A stretch of DNA of 29,105 nt from Flavobacteriaceae bacterium UBA980 (GTDB taxonomy: Bacteria; Bacteroidota; Bacteroidia; Flavobacteriales; Flavobacteriaceae), in contig DBBQ01000060.1 in NCBI GenBank assembly GCA_002292265.1, forward strand, positions 1-29,105, read 5' to 3'. Positions 1 to 9,000 of this stretch are shown here, one piece after another (the first letter of the stretch is position 1; each line of letters starts with the position of its first letter). Both the position numbers and the translations under genes were made by a program. The notes below the pieces were generated by a model that was given only the letters and a program-made list of their open reading frames with translations, was not told the DNA's origin and did no database searches.

Positions 1-3000
1 TAGCTGATACAGTTTATACCTATACTTTAACAACACAAAATAGTGAGTTTGGTTGTAACCTTCCAGCCAATCAACAATCTGTCACTGGAAATATTACAAT
101 TTCACCACAGCCAACTATAACTCTAACCTCAGGATCAGATAATTTATCCATCTGTGCTGATGAATCGATTTCTGCAACGCAGGGAGGTGTGGATATTGTT
201 TATGAAATAGATGGTTTTGCTACGAATGCTTCTATTGATACAGCTGTAACACCACTTCCTCCAGGGGTGAACCAAAATTATAATGAAATTTCTCAAATAA
301 CTGAAATTACCTTAACCGGAAACGAAGCGGATCTTGATAATACAGACACCTATATTTTAACAATAAATGGTAACGCAAGAACAGTAACAGTTGATACTGG
401 AGTCCCGTCAATTGACACCTTCGTTGAAATTCTTCAAGCCTTTGAAACAGATATAGATGCAAATGTTACAGGTGTAGATGCTACCTTGAATGCAACAACT
501 CTTTCTTTAGAATCTGTTGCAGGAAATCCAATTACAATAGTAATAGGTGGGACTGGGCACGCAGATGCAGCAGATCCGAATTTAAATCAATCAACGACTC
601 AAACAGCAGGCAAATTCTTTACTTTATCCGGAATACCCACAGGTGCTGCCGCGATATATAATTATACGATTAATACAAATGGTGGGGCTTGTGCGTCCAT
701 ATCATACCCTGGAACTATTAGAGTTCTTGACCAACCCACAATCTCAGTGAGTGCTGGAAGTGACGCAAACCCAAATAATGTTTGTAACCTTTCTCCAATG
801 ACACCAATACAATTTGATATTACAGGGTTTTCTGCGTTTTCATTAACATGGACTGGGCCTAACGGAACACCCCCTGGAATTGGAGCATTTTTGGTAAATC
901 CAACTACACTTGAAGTTAGATCAACACCAGTAGTAAATGTCCCAGGTCCTATACCCGTTGGTGGGATAAATTATCAATATAGAATAGCATCAACAATTAA
1001 TGATAACGGATGTATTACACAAGCAACTTTTGATGGTACTATAAGAGTTGTAGAAGGAAGTGAAACAATTACATTTGATGCCACAAGTTATGGTACACCC
1101 ACAGACGTAGATTTAGATGGTACTGTTGATTTATCAACTGCGCCTGATTATGTACTTGTAGAAGTTTGTCAAGATACAGCTCTTGCTAATGTTAAGTTTG
1201 ATGGATCAGTTGGTATTGCAAACATTGGCTTAGGTGCTGCTAGTGATGCTCTTCCAAGTGGATTGTCTGGAAATTGGGACCCTGTAGCAAATTCATATAT
1301 TATAAGCGGTACACCCGATACACCTACAACAGCAAATTTAATTCTAGAAGCAATTACACTAGCTCCAAATGCAGCTTGTACTCCAGCAGATGATATTAGA
1401 GTGAGAATTGTAGTTTGGTCTACTTCAACAATATCACTAAATGCAGGATCAGATGACAGCCAAACTATTTGTACAAATACAGCATTAACAAATATTGTTT
1501 ATACCGTTGGAGGAGGAGCACAAGGAGCAACAATTGAATATAGTGTAGCTGGAGGTGCACCAATAGCTGGTCTTCCGGCTGGTCTTATACCAAGATTTAA
1601 TGCACCAAATACCTTCACAATTTCTGGTAATCCTACAACAGCAATCACTGAAACACAAATCTATAATTATACCATAACAACCACTGGAAATACTGCTGGC
1701 GCAACAATTCCAGGTCGTAGTTGTGCTCCTGAAGCTACGATAACAGGAACAGTTACAGTCTTGCCTGAAGAATCATTAACACATAATGCAGCTACAGGTG
1801 CTTTAACTCAAGATGTCTGTTATGGGGCTAATATTACACCGATAGAAATTGTTGTAGTTGGTGCTAATACTTTTGCATCTGTTAACCCCCCGGCCAATTT
1901 ACCAAGTGGTGTTAACTTTAACTTTGTTCCAGATGCAGATAATATGGGAGGGATAGTCACTATTACTGGTAGTCCAGATGCAGTAATAAATACCCCTGTA
2001 ACTTATAATTTTGATATTACTACAGGAGCTGTTGGAAATACAAGTATTTGTACTGATGATACAGAAACTATAACAATTAATGTAAATCCACAATCTTCTC
2101 TGGTTTACTCTGGAGGAGCTGGTTTAGACAACCAAGAATCTTGCGATGGAACAAGCATTCAAGAAATTAGATATACTCTGGGAGGAGGGGCAACAGATGT
2201 AACTGTTAATTTCCAGGCAGGATTAGGATTTACAAATTATCCTGGAGGAATAGCAAATGTAAGAGTTAATGATCCTGGAGATCCAGCAAATTCAGTTGTC
2301 ATTTATGGTACACCTACTTTAGGTAATACTGAAACTCAAGTATTTACATATACAATTACAACTGTCAACCCTAACACATGTCTTCCTGAAGTCACTCTTA
2401 ATGGATCTATAACTGTATTACCTGAGGAATCTTTAACTCATAATGCTGCGACAGGGGCACTAACACAAGACGTGTGTTATAGTGCTGATATTACACCTAT
2501 AGAAATAGTTGTAGTTGGAGCAAATACTTTTGCATCAGTTGTAACTCCTGCAAATCTTCCAAGTGGTGTAAACTTTGACTTTGTAGCTGATGCTGATACT
2601 ATGGGTGGTGTATTAACTATTTCGGGAAGCCCAGATGCAGTAATTAATATTCCTACAATATATACATTTACTGTAACAACTGGAGCTGTTGGGAATACTA
2701 GTGTATGCTCAGATGACACAGAGGTGATTACATTAAATGTAAATCCTCAATCTTCGATAGCATTTACTGGACCAAATACCTTATTACTTAATCAATCTGT
2801 ATGTGGTGGAACGGATATTCAAGAAATTCAATATACTATTGGTGGTGGAGCAACTGATATCACAGTTAATTTCCCGGCTGGATTAGGATTTACAAGAGCT
2901 GCAAATGTGAGGGTAAACGATCCTTCTGATCCAGCAAATTCAGTTGTCATCTATGGTGCGCCCTCTGTAGTTGCGGCAGAGACAACATTCCCATATACAA

Positions 3001-6000
3001 TAACTACTGTTAATCAATTTACATGTCTTCCGGAAGTAACTTTAGGGGGAACCTTAACTGTTTTCCCTCCAATTAGTTATAATAATTTCATAGCAAATAC
3101 TACGATAAATGATCCGCTTTGTGACGGTGATAGTGGTTCTATTGTAGTTGATCCATCTGCAATTACCGGAGGTGTAACAGCTCAAGCTCAACAAACACAA
3201 GTAGAAATTGATAATAACTCATCAGTAGGAGATCAAATAACATTTGATATTCAGGGAGAAACTTTCACCTATACAGTTCAAGGATTTGATAATGGTCTGG
3301 GAACTTATACTAATTTCCCTGCTTTAGGTGATAGGCCTCTTAGTAGAGCGGAAATTTTGCCTATAATTGCAAATCTTATTAATGATCCTACTACAGGATC
3401 AAGATATGCAACTGCTACTCCTAATTCTCCAACGGCTGGAATCATGACCTTAGTAGCCGAAACTCCTGGTATACCATTTACAACAGCAGTTAGTTATTCA
3501 CCAGGTTCAACAGGGAATTTGGTATCAAATGCAAATACAGTTGCAAATCAGACTTTGAGTTATGCTTATTATTGGAGAAGAGCTCAACCAGGTTCTAATC
3601 CAGGTGTTGCACTAACAACATTAGATGTAAATGATCCTTCCACTTATGTTGGTACAGGACTAACTTTAAATATCCCTACTGTTAATGCTACTGAATCATA
3701 TATGCTAACTACAATATCTAATGGCTGTGATGCTGATTCACCTGTTGTTGCGCTAACAGCACCTCCAGCTTTAGCATTAACAATAAATTCAATATGTGAT
3801 ACCGAAATAATTGCAACTGCCTCTGGTGGGACAGCGCCATTCACATATGTTTTAAGGGATTCTTCCGGTACTGAAATTGGAAGGTCTAATCCAACAAATG
3901 GTAACCATACATTTACTGATGGAGACTCAAATAATATTCCTGGAGTTCCAGGATCTGTGAACATTACTCCTGGATTTGAGTATGAAGTAGGTGTACTGGA
4001 TGTCAATAATTGTTCCCTTGGTGGAAATAATTCTACCGTAACGGTGAGAACTCCAAGAGGTTTGTCAATTGATAATTCCGACACGAATACCGATGGGATT
4101 CCAGATTCAATTACAGTGACACAACCTACTTGTGGGAACAATAATGGAAGTATTGTTTTAAATACTGGTGGATTTACCATTACTGGTGGTTCGGCTGGAA
4201 ATGCAGGTGACTATTCAAATCTTATTTTTGCATGGGTAAGTTCAAACGGGAACTCCTACAATACTCAAGATATATCTGGTTTGTCACCTGGAGACTATAC
4301 TTTAACAGTTACAGATAACACATGTAATACGCTTTTTGCAACTTCAATCCCAATTAGAATTGATCAAAGTTCAGATTTCACAGTAACTGCCGCCTCTGAT
4401 AATTCAACTGTTGCTAATTGTTCTGATGGTCATCTAGAAGTTCTAGTAGCAGGTGGTTCTGGTAATTTCACTTATGCTTGGACAGACCAATTTGGTATTG
4501 CCAGAGGCAATACTGATAGAATAGAGGATCTTGACGCTGGAACTTATACATTAGTTGTTGAAGATACTACAACAAATTGTGACCAAACATTTACTTACGT
4601 TATTGACGGATCAAGTGGACCTCTCCAAATTCTTGATCCTTTGGCTGTTAATCAAGCTAACTTCGTGACGACTGACATACTGTGTAATGGAGCTGCAAAT
4701 GGAGCCTTTACTGTTGAATTTACGGGTGGAAATCCACCATATCAGTATTCTTTAAATGGAGGAGCTTACCTAACAAACGGATTTACAACAACTACAGCAT
4801 CTGTAACAACTGGTGGTGCTAGTTCCACTGTAGTATCATATACTACCCAAGTTTTATCTTTAAATGGCCTTGAGGGTGGAACATACTCTGTTAAAATAAA
4901 AGATAGTGGTTTATGTACAGATTCAGGAGGCAATCTAATTGAATTAAATCTGGGATCAGTTACTATAAACGAACCAGATCCTCTTTCAATTGAACTTAAT
5001 GCAACTACTACTCAAGAAATAGATTGTTCTGCTGGAATTCAGGGATCCTTAGGTGTAAATATTACTGGTGGAACAGTAAGTGGAACCACACCATATAGTA
5101 TACTTTGGGAACTTTATGGACCAAGTGGTGAGGTACTATACAAAAGGACTACATCTGGATCCCCATCAGACCCTGATGATTTAACAATTACTGGACTAGA
5201 TTACGCAGGGGATTATACCGTAACAGTTACTGATGCCGCAGGATGTTTTATTAGTGAAGTTATTACCTTAGAAGATGGATCTAATGAAGACCCATTAACG
5301 GTCGGAGAAACCCCCATTATTACTCAACCTGGTTGTAATTCAGATGAACTTGGAGGTATTGAACTTGAGTTAAGCGGGGGAGTACAACCTTATGATATTA
5401 AATGGTATAAATTAGCTGCTGCTAGTGACAACGCTCTTTCATTAACCTCAAGTGGAACAGGAACTGGATCATCAACATTAGCATCAAGTACTTTAGTATT
5501 TTCAGATGGCGGCTATGTAAGTATGAATAAAGATGGTTTCTATTTGATTGATAATCTAGAGCCAGGAAAGTATAGAGCTATTGTCACAGACGCTACAGGA
5601 TGTCAAATATTTTCTCGATCTGGTATAATCAAGACCTCTTCATTCAATATGGTAAAACAAAAAGTATTTAATAGAGAAGTTTTAGATTGTGAATCAGGCA
5701 TAGTCGAGGCTGACTTTTCATTTCGACTCACTGGCACATCACTTGCATACAATATTTTCTTAGACGGTGAATTGGTTTATGGAGGAAGCCCATCAGGCTC
5801 TTCTTCCGCAACAGTTGTTTCCCCAACTTTTGCAAGTAGTATTATTAAATCGGGCAGTTCATTTATAATTAGAGGTTTAAGCGAGGGAAGGCATATTGTG
5901 GAAGCACAAGATTCAACAAACACTAACTGTTCTTTAGATTATGCTTTTGATATTGAGACTTATGTCCCAATCACCTTTGAAGGGGAAACTGAGTTTGAAT

Positions 6001-7604
6001 TTGATGTCTGTGAAAATGGATTTCCTTTTGAATTAGATACCAATAATATAATTGGTGGGAATCCAATAATTGATGACAACGACAATGTTATTTATAATTT
6101 AAGATGGGCATACACTCCGTCAGATCCAAATCAACCTGGTTCAAGTTTTGTTGGGAGAACAAGTTTTGAGGCGGGAAGAGGTACATATCAATTAATTATT
6201 TCAGATGGAACTTGTGAATCTGAGCCAATTGATTTTGTTTTTAGTGGAGATGTAAATGTATTATCAATAGACGGTTTACTTTCAGATGTAAATGGAAATT
6301 TAACTACTGTTCAAGGAGTAAGTTGTGAATTAGGAGCACAAGATGGAAGAATTTCAATCGATATAACAGGAGGACAAGAGCCCTATGATATATCTTGGGA
6401 AATATTTGATGCTACTAACCCAGTTTTGACTCCTGTATCAAATACATTGTCGGGAACAACAAATCAAGTATCGCCTTGGAGACCTCTAGATGGCTCTTAT
6501 CCTGGTCTAGGTAATTTTGATGGATTTAGTACTTTAAATGAGCTTCCTGCGGGCCTTTATCGATATACTATTAGAAGCGGAAGTACATGTCCAAATCCCA
6601 TTGATACTCCTTTCAATTATCTACGAGATGTTATTAGTGTTGATGATGATAACACTTTAGTAATAACTGACGGTCCTTATGTTGATCCAAAACTTTGTGA
6701 GGGATTACCTGGTTTATTGATATTGGATGCAGTAAATAATACCGACTCTTCAGCACCACTTAATTTCTTCTACATTGATACTAATGGTACAGAAGACATA
6801 GGAGATGATGGCCAACCTTTACCTTTAAATGGGAATACAACAAAATTAGATGAGGATACCTATCAAATATTAATTGATACACCATTCGAATACGGTAAAA
6901 TTGTTATTATAACAGACGAGGGTTGTGGTGTAGAAACTGAATTCAATTTAGCTCTTGGAGATCCATATTTTTCTTTTACTTCACCATCTTTTGAGCAAGT
7001 TAATGAAATTCCGGCAAGAGAAAATATCACATTTATTGATGAATCTGAAGGTGAATTTTCAAGATTAGAGTGGAATTTTGGAGATAATTCAGAGCCTGTT
7101 GTAATCAATGTTTCAGGAACAACTTCTGGAGTAACACAGGTAACACACGCATATGGTAATTCAGGAACCTATTATCCAACACTAACTATTTATAACGAAA
7201 TAGGCTGTTATGAGTCAGTGACAAATCCGATTGTCATAGGCAGAGGGTACAGCATTTATTTTCCCAATGTATTCACTCCAAATAACGATTGTATGAACGA
7301 TTTTTTCAGACCCTTGTTTACTGGATTTGAAAGTCTCACTTTTAATATTTATGATAACCGGGGTAATTTAATTTACACTGAACAAGCGCAAGACGGTTCG
7401 ATTGATCGAAATGCGTGCCCAAATGAAATTGATCCTACAGGAAATGGAAAATCTATTTTGGGTTGGGATGGGAAAAGATCAGATGGATCGACAATAGATG
7501 CCTTCAGTCCCTATTATGTATATAGTGTTGAGGCAGTTCCAATGAACAGAATAACTGACGATCAAGTAATTGAAAGAAGCGGAATATTTACTATATTAAA
7601 GTAA
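1..7604 (+). CDS. Giant SprB-like cell-surface adhesin with T9SS type B C-terminal sorting domain (5' end outside window)
   Basis: The reading frame is open from nt 3 with no stop, so the GTG at 189 is internal and the gene begins upstream of the window; about 2,533 residues are visible. The left part (to about nt 3060) holds Ig/PKD-like units, each with two cysteines (for example DVCY and SICTDD) and strands such as ISGNP, YNYTITT and GTVTV. From about nt 3110 to 6650 there are SprB-type repeats of the form C-x-G-x-x-G-x-I, GG-x-x-PY, L-x-x-G-x-Y-T-x-x-V-x-D. A PKD domain follows at about 6963-7240 (WNFGDNS, THAYGNSG). The C-terminus (about 7250-7601) has the gliding-associated CHU_C/TIGR04131 pattern: FPNVFTPNNDCMNDFF, FNIYDNRGNLIY, GWDGKRSDG. 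Members of this family are exported by T9SS and attached to the cell surface, where they act in gliding and adhesion. The ligand is unknown. The next gene is its likely PorP/SprF partner. Confidence 0.93.
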   Translation, partial: ADTVYTYTLTTQNSEFGCNLPANQQSVTGNITISPQPTITLTSGSDNLSICADESISATQGGVDIVYEIDGFATNASIDTAVTPLPPGVNQNYNEISQITEITLTGNEADLDNTDTYILTINGNARTVTVDTGVPSIDTFVEILQAFETDIDANVTGVDATLNATTLSLESVAGNPITIVIGGTGHADAADPNLNQSTTQTAGKFFTLSGIPTGAAAIYNYTINTNGGACASISYPGTIRVLDQPTISVSAGSDANPNNVCNLSPMTPIQFDITGFSAFSLTWTGPNGTPPGIGAFLVNPTTLEVRSTPVVNVPGPIPVGGINYQYRIASTINDNGCITQATFDGTIRVVEGSETITFDATSYGTPTDVDLDGTVDLSTAPDYVLVEVCQDTALANVKFDGSVGIANIGLGAASDALPSGLSGNWDPVANSYIISGTPDTPTTANLILEAITLAPNAACTPADDIRVRIVVWSTSTISLNAGSDDSQTICTNTALTNIVYTVGGGAQGATIEYSVAGGAPIAGLPAGLIPRFNAPNTFTISGNPTTAITETQIYNYTITTTGNTAGATIPGRSCAPEATITGTVTVLPEESLTHNAATGALTQDVCYGANITPIEIVVVGANTFASVNPPANLPSGVNFNFVPDADNMGGIVTITGSPDAVINTPVTYNFDITTGAVGNTSICTDDTETITINVNPQSSLVYSGGAGLDNQESCDGTSIQEIRYTLGGGATDVTVNFQAGLGFTNYPGGIANVRVNDPGDPANSVVIYGTPTLGNTETQVFTYTITTVNPNTCLPEVTLNGSITVLPEESLTHNAATGALTQDVCYSADITPIEIVVVGANTFASVVTPANLPSGVNFDFVADADTMGGVLTISGSPDAVINIPTIYTFTVTTGAVGNTSVCSDDTEVITLNVNPQSSIAFTGPNTLLLNQSVCGGTDIQEIQYTIGGGATDITVNFPAGLGFTRAANVRVNDPSDPANSVVIYGAPSVVAAETTFPYTITTVNQFTCLPEVTLGGTLTVFPPISYNNFIANTTINDPLCDGDSGSIVVDPSAITGGVTAQAQQTQVEIDNNSSVGDQITFDIQGETFTYTVQGFDNGLGTYTNFPALGDRPLSRAEILPIIANLINDPTTGSRYATATPNSPTAGIMTLVAETPGIPFTTAVSYSPGSTGNLVSNANTVANQTLSYAYYWRRAQPGSNPGVALTTLDVNDPSTYVGTGLTLNIPTVNATESYMLTTISNGCDADSPVVALTAPPALALTINSICDTEIIATASGGTAPFTYVLRDSSGTEIGRSNPTNGNHTFTDGDSNNIPGVPGSVNITPGFEYEVGVLDVNNCSLGGNNSTVTVRTPRGLSIDNSDTNTDGIPDSITVTQPTCGNNNGSIVLNTGGFTITGGSAGNAGDYSNLIFAWVSSNGNSYNTQDISGLSPGDYTLTVTDNTCNTLFATSIPIRIDQSSDFTVTAASDNSTVANCSDGHLEVLVAGGSGNFTYAWTDQFGIARGNTDRIEDLDAGTYTLVVEDTTTNCDQTFTYVIDGSSGPLQILDPLAVNQANFVTTDILCNGAANGAFTVEFTGGNPPYQYSLNGGAYLTNGFTTTTASVTTGGASSTVVSYTTQVLSLNGLEGGTYSVKIKDSGLCTDSGGNLIELNLGSVTINEPDPLSIELNATTTQEIDCSAGIQGSLGVNITGGTVSGTTPYSILWELYGPSGEVLYKRTTSGSPSDPDDLTITGLDYAGDYTVTVTDAAGCFISEVITLEDGSNEDPLTVGETPIITQPGCNSDELGGIELELSGGVQPYDIKWYKLAAASDNALSLTSSGTGTGSSTLASSTLVFSDGGYVSMNKDGFYLIDNLEPGKYRAIVTDATGCQIFSRSGIIKTSSFNMVKQKVFNREVLDCESGIVEADFSFRLTGTSLAYNIFLDGELVYGGSPSGSSSATVVSPTFASSIIKSGSSFIIRGLSEGRHIVEAQDSTNTNCSLDYAFDIETYVPITFEGETEFEFDVCENGFPFELDTNNIIGGNPIIDDNDNVIYNLRWAYTPSDPNQPGSSFVGRTSFEAGRGTYQLIISDGTCESEPIDFVFSGDVNVLSIDGLLSDVNGNLTTVQGVSCELGAQDGRISIDITGGQEPYDISWEIFDATNPVLTPVSNTLSGTTNQVSPWRPLDGSYPGLGNFDGFSTLNELPAGLYRYTIRSGSTCPNPIDTPFNYLRDVISVDDDNTLVITDGPYVDPKLCEGLPGLLILDAVNNTDSSAPLNFFYIDTNGTEDIGDDGQPLPLNGNTTKLDEDTYQILIDTPFEYGKIVIITDEGCGVETEFNLALGDPYFSFTSPSFEQVNEIPARENITFIDESEGEFSRLEWNFGDNSEPVVINVSGTTSGVTQVTHAYGNSGTYYPTLTIYNEIGCYESVTNPIVIGRGYSIYFPNVFTPNNDCMNDFFRPLFTGFESLTFNIYDNRGNLIYTEQAQDGSIDRNACPNEIDPTGNGKSILGWDGKRSDGSTIDAFSPYYVYSVEAVPMNRITDDQVIERSGIFTILK
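288..611 (+). repeat. Insertion module nested inside an Ig-like unit (copy 1)
   Basis: About 108 residues (ITEITLTG ... TQTAGK) interrupt an Ig-like unit. The host strand LPPGVNQNYNE precedes the insert, and the continuation FFTLSGIPTGAA follows it; elsewhere these two elements are adjacent (compare LPSGVNFNF ... ITGSPDA). The module has the pattern D-x-Y-x-L-T-I-N-G-x-x-x-T-V-T-V, then I-L-x-x-F, then L-x-x-x-AGNP. It resembles the second insert at 3180-3551. Boundaries are approximate and the domain has not been matched to a named family. Confidence 0.6.
1761..3062 (+). repeat. Two tandem protein repeats of about 219 and 215 residues in the adhesin
   Basis: Repeat 1 covers 1761-2417 and repeat 2 covers 2418-3062. 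Each starts with LPEESLTHNAATGALTQ and consists of two Ig-like sub-units, A (to NPQSS) and B (to the strand before the next LPEE or FPP). Over the first 41 codons only two residues differ (G/S and N/D), but about 17 codons differ synonymously. An older, more diverged B-like unit lies just upstream (about 1436-1760, GSDDSQTICTNTAL ... GTVTV). Confidence 0.9.
3180..3551 (+). repeat. Insertion module nested inside a SprB-like unit (copy 2)
   Basis: About 124 residues (AQAQQTQVEIDNN ... ANTVAN) sit between the GG strand of a SprB-like unit (LCDGDSGSIVV ... ITGGVT) and its continuation (LSYAYYWRR). The module has G-D-x-I-T-F-D-I-x-G-E-x-F-T-Y-T-V, then AEILPIIANLIN, then MTLVAETPGIPFTTAV. The order of elements matches copy 1 at 288-611. 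Boundaries are approximate. Confidence 0.6.
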
Positions 7605-8620
7605 TGTTTAGAAAGAAAGTCATTTTTGTGTTTATTTTATTCCTTGTAAATTTTTCATTTTCACAAGAAATGATTTATACTACACAATCTAAATTAATGC
7701 ATATTACCAATCCAAGTTTCTTCGGATTGAATAGTTGGAACAGATCAGGGCTGTTGTACTCAACTACAGAAATCAACCCTAATGAAACTCAGAATAATAA
7801 ATTCTTTTTTGGCTCATACTCCTTTGATTTACAAAATTTTAGCCTGGGTGTTCAGTTCAATAATTTTACTGCTCCCAATATTGGTTATAAAAAGAATGAT
7901 CTCAACCTAAGTTATATTTATAAAGTAGAGTTTGGTAATGACGTATGGTTCTTGCCTTCAATAAATGTCGGTTTTTCATCAAAAAATTTAAATCCAGCAA
8001 GTCTTGTTTTTGAAGATCAAATCAATTCCATAACAGGGTATGTAAATCAAGAATCGATAGACCCATTAGCAGATTTTTTCTTTGCTAAAAATTATACTAA
8101 TCTGGGTGCCTCTTTTATACTTCATAGTGCTGATTTTTTACTTGGGCTTTCATTTGAAAATCTAAATCAACCCAATATAGCTTACAACGATGATGTAGAA
8201 TTTTTAATCCCGATTACAATTGGATTTCAAGCAGCTTATGAGTTTAATTTAAACCCTTACGACAGAAGATTTTTACCTAGGTATTCCTATCTGTATTCTT
8301 ATGCTTCTGTAAGAAGGAGTAACGAGTCTATGAACGTATATACTTCACAAGAATTTCAGTTAGGAGAATTTAGTATTGGGGCCAATCAGCAATTTGGAAT
8401 TTTTGATTCTTTTTCCTTTTTGAACGTGGGGCTGAATGTTGGATTATCTTATGAAAATTTTGACTTTGGAGTATCTTATGCTTTTGCTTTACAGAGTTCA
8501 GCAACTACTTACAGATATGCTCCAACCATATTTGATTTGTATTTGAGCTTTGATTTTAGCCCATTTCTGAGAAACAGAAGAGGCCAATATAAAAGGCTTC
8601 AAGTTGATAATTACTACTAG
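7604..8620 (+). CDS. PorP/SprF family type IX secretion system outer-membrane protein
   Basis: The product has 338 residues and an N-terminal signal peptide (hydrophobic core VIFVFILFLVNF, cleavage near FSFSQ). The mature N-terminus has the family hallmark Q-E-M-I-Y-T-T-Q ... ITNPSFFG, followed by amphipathic beta-strand-rich sequence such as NLSYIYKVEF, SINVGFSSKNL, NLGASFIL, DFLLGLSFENLNQPN and IPITIGFQAAYEF, typical of an outer-membrane barrel. Its length fits PorP/SprF proteins. In gliding flavobacteria, SprF is encoded directly after sprB and is needed for secretion or surface attachment of that adhesin; other paralogs are paired with other type-B-sorted proteins. Here the start ATG overlaps the adhesin stop TAA by one base, so co-translation and dedicated partnership are likely. 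The gene is convergent with the next gene, and the two stop codons overlap. Confidence 0.9.
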   Translation: MFRKKVIFVFILFLVNFSFSQEMIYTTQSKLMHITNPSFFGLNSWNRSGLLYSTTEINPNETQNNKFFFGSYSFDLQNFSLGVQFNNFTAPNIGYKKNDLNLSYIYKVEFGNDVWFLPSINVGFSSKNLNPASLVFEDQINSITGYVNQESIDPLADFFFAKNYTNLGASFILHSADFLLGLSFENLNQPNIAYNDDVEFLIPITIGFQAAYEFNLNPYDRRFLPRYSYLYSYASVRRSNESMNVYTSQEFQLGEFSIGANQQFGIFDSFSFLNVGLNVGLSYENFDFGVSYAFALQSSATTYRYAPTIFDLYLSFDFSPFLRNRRGQYKRLQVDNYY

Positions 8621-9000
8621 TACTTAATTAAGTAAATACTATCTCTAATATAATAATTCCAAATTCCTGCCTTTTTTTCGTTTACAAAAGGACCCTCACT
8701 GATTTTTATACCTTTATTATCATAAATTTTTTGAAGACCATTTCCACAAGAATCATATTTTTTTTCCATTAAAAGTACATTGTCTTTAAATGATTTTTCA
8801 TTTCTTATTTTTCCTTTAATTACTTTGGTTAGGGTAAATAGATCACCTTTATATAGTTCATATTTACCAGTGAACAATTTTTCATTTGAATAAACTCTAC
8901 AGTCTTTAAACACTAATTCACCCCTTGGAACAACCTTTTCACATCCTAGCAAAAAAAATAATAAAAAAACTTTAGTAATTATAAATTGCTTTACCCCCAC
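8617..9000 (-). CDS. Small predicted lipoprotein, possibly YwqK/MORN-like
   Basis: I chose the GTG at 9000 because it places a short lipoprotein signal peptide at the N-terminus (VFLLFFLLGC, lipobox Cys20), giving 127 residues. The frame is open to an ATG at 9099, but that start would add a charged stretch without signal-peptide character and lengthen the overlap with the upstream gene from 29 to 128 nt. The C-terminal half (GLQKIYDNKGIKISEGPF, KKAGIWNYY) carries a G-x-W-x-x-Y motif that resembles MORN/YwqK repeats. The gene is very AT-rich. It follows and overlaps another lipoprotein gene in the same orientation, so the pair probably arose by duplication or acts together. The function is unknown. 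The stop overlaps that of the convergent PorP/SprF gene. Confidence 0.6.
   Translation of the reverse strand: MGVKQFIITKVFLLFFLLGCEKVVPRGELVFKDCRVYSNEKLFTGKYELYKGDLFTLTKVIKGKIRNEKSFKDNVLLMEKKYDSCGNGLQKIYDNKGIKISEGPFVNEKKAGIWNYYIRDSIYLIKY

Noticed and set aside
189..191. GTG as the start of the giant adhesin gene
   Set aside because: The frame stays open back to nt 3 and encodes the same kind of Ig-like sequence with cysteine pairs, and there is no signal peptide after the GTG.
1761..3062. CRISPR array or satellite DNA
   Set aside because: The repeats are 640-660 bp coding units in frame, not short repeats with spacers.
3644..4180. Minus-strand frame of 178 codons inside the adhesin gene
   Set aside because: It is antisense to a clear SprB-like repeat region and has no recognisable domain; it is a shadow of codon bias.
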